Source: Candidatus Gastranaerophilales bacterium (GTDB taxonomy: Bacteria; Cyanobacteriota; Vampirovibrionia; Gastranaerophilales; Gastranaerophilaceae). From it: a stretch of 5,766 nt of DNA. Shown piece by piece: positions 4,654-5,766 of this stretch (its first letter is position 1; every line of letters begins with the position of its first letter). Below the pieces are notes generated by a model. That model ran no database searches, had not been told where the DNA came from, and saw only the letters and a list, made by a program, of their open reading frames with translations. Location: positions 1 through 5,766 of the forward strand of contig JAJQFK010000215.1 in NCBI GenBank assembly GCA_021201175.1. The letters run 5' to 3'. The translations under genes and the position numbers were made by a program.

Positions 4654-5766
4654 CTATACAGTTGTTAATTTTGCTGTATTTTCAAGTTTTAGAGTTTCTG
4701 TTGTTATATCACATACAGATGAAGGACCAAAATATTGAATTGAGCCGGGGAAGATATACTTATCTTCCATTGCCCATATTTCTCTATTTTCATCTAAGAC
4801 TTTAAATACAGGTCCATTTAAATCAACAAGTGCTTTTTTGATAACCGGTTTAAATTGACCATGACGTTTTTCCATATTCATCATCATTGTTAAAGGAATA
4901 CCGCCGGCAATCCATTCATCTGCCGGAGCAGAAAGATTTTTTACCGAAGATAAGTAACCGGTCAGACCGAATTTTAATAGTGCAAATGCATTATAACCTA
5001 ATGAATAACAGTAATCTGCATCAAAATTAGAAGGGAATGCACATCTGCCTTCATAACCGAAGAAGTGGCATTGAGCAGAGAATTTACCGTTGTATGTGCC
5101 TTGTTGTTTCATTTCTGCTAATTGAGCACTTACCATTTCTATTAATAACTTTTCTGTTTCAATTTTTGAAACCTGAACGTTTCCGTGCGGATCTCTATCC
5201 ATTAAAAGCTGCTGTTTAATTAAGACCGGCAGTGAGTTAAATACAGATGAGTCTTGAGAATTTAATTTGGATTTTATAATTTCAAATTTAGTATTTTCGT
5301 TTGCAGACTTATAATTTGAATCATTTTCCAAAACAGCAAGAACATCATTTAAATTAGAAATCATAGATTTGATTTCAGGAATAAATTCAATTAAACCTTC
5401 CGGAATTAAAGCAATACCAAAGTTTTTACCCATATTTGCTCTTTTTGCAACAATATTTGCAATATAATCAACAATTTGCTTTAAGGACATTTTCTTTTCT
5501 TCAACTTCTTCCGAAATCAAAGTAATATTAGGTTGCGTTTGCAGAGCAGTTTCCAACCCGACATGAGTAGCGCTTCTTCCCATTAACTTAATAAAATGCC
5601 AGTACTTTTTAGCGGAATTTGCATCTCTTAAAATATTACCTATTAACTCAGCATAAGTTTTTGTTGCTGTATCAAATCCGAAAGAAATTTCAATCTGATC
5701 ATTTTTCAAATCGCCGTCAATAGTTTTAGGGCAGCCGATAACCTGAATATCTGTATTATTTTTAAC
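4654..5766 (-). CDS. pfp: Pyrophosphate--fructose 6-phosphate 1-phosphotransferase, N-terminus outside the window
   Basis: This cytosolic enzyme phosphorylates fructose 6-phosphate to fructose 1,6-bisphosphate with pyrophosphate instead of ATP, a reversible glycolytic step. The frame stays open to the right edge and gives 370 residues. The long PFP form has about 550, so roughly the first third is missing, including the GGDD-type pyrophosphate/nucleotide loop. The edge sequence contains PKTIDGDLK (13-21 of the fragment): the lysine after proline and the TIDGD aspartates mark the PPi-dependent group, where ATP enzymes have PGTIDND. The catalytic MGR (62-64) is followed by ATH, and PEGL is at 122-125, as in the family. 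The TTG at 5707-5709 is an internal leucine codon, not a start. Long inserts after PEGL match the long clade. It is convergent with the 57-residue gene and shares a terminator with it. Its own promoter is out of view. Confidence 0.92.
   Translation of the reverse strand, partial: VKNNTDIQVIGCPKTIDGDLKNDQIEISFGFDTATKTYAELIGNILRDANSAKKYWHFIKLMGRSATHVGLETALQTQPNITLISEEVEEKKMSLKQIVDYIANIVAKRANMGKNFGIALIPEGLIEFIPEIKSMISNLNDVLAVLENDSNYKSANENTKFEIIKSKLNSQDSSVFNSLPVLIKQQLLMDRDPHGNVQVSKIETEKLLIEMVSAQLAEMKQQGTYNGKFSAQCHFFGYEGRCAFPSNFDADYCYSLGYNAFALLKFGLTGYLSSVKNLSAPADEWIAGGIPLTMMMNMEKRHGQFKPVIKKALVDLNGPVFKVLDENREIWAMEDKYIFPGSIQYFGPSSVCDITTETLKLENTAKLTTV

Noticed and set aside
5037..5219. Plus-strand reading frame inside the phosphofructokinase gene
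   Set aside because: Antisense shadow of a conserved enzyme.

Overview
The window is AT-rich bacterial chromosome. It most likely comes from a non-photosynthetic relative of cyanobacteria, a gut Gastranaerophilales (Vampirovibrionia/Melainabacteria). This assignment is an inference from three observations. EF-Tu carries the roughly 10-residue insert after the G5 motif that cyanobacteria and Thermus have and E. coli lacks. The base composition is low in GC. There is also a Gln/Ser-rich short coiled-coil protein of a style I associate with these genomes. No database search was possible, so the taxonomy is moderate confidence at best.

Layout. (1) 2-709, + strand: the nearly complete 3' part of bioC, the malonyl-ACP O-methyltransferase of biotin synthesis, running off the left edge. 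(2) 765-2623, + strand: a stable-RNA/translation operon. A near-consensus promoter (TTGACA, 17 nt, TATTAT) leads to tRNA-Thr(TGT), tRNA-Tyr(GTA), a 211-nt spacer, tRNA-Thr(GGT) and tuf (EF-Tu), closed by two tandem intrinsic terminators. This is a version of the thrU-tyrU-glyT-thrT-tufB arrangement of E. coli, without tRNA-Gly between Tyr and the second Thr. (3) 2758-4216, - strand: a small coiled-coil protein and, upstream of it, a radical SAM enzyme with a cysteine-rich C-terminus. (4) 4380-4553, + strand: a 57-codon gene with a very strong ribosome binding site, divergent from the radical SAM gene. (5) 4654-5766, - strand: the C-terminal two thirds of pyrophosphate-dependent 6-phosphofructokinase, running off the right edge and sharing a convergent terminator hairpin with the small gene.

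The most unusual part is the spacer at 1005-1215 inside the tRNA-tuf operon. It is visibly richer in GC than its surroundings and full of hairpins. It is built from two copies of a module: a hairpin of differing sequence, a conserved block of about 40 nt, then the start of tRNA-Thr(GGT). In the first copy the tRNA is cut off after 17 nt (1107-1123); in the second it runs on into the intact gene. This looks like a partial tandem duplication or a hairpin-rich repeat element that has captured or invaded a tRNA gene, possibly where tRNA-Gly once stood.

The genes do not form one pathway: biotin synthesis, translation and glycolysis lie side by side. The second point of interest is the divergent pair of radical SAM enzyme and 57-residue protein, whose substrate and role cannot be read from sequence.
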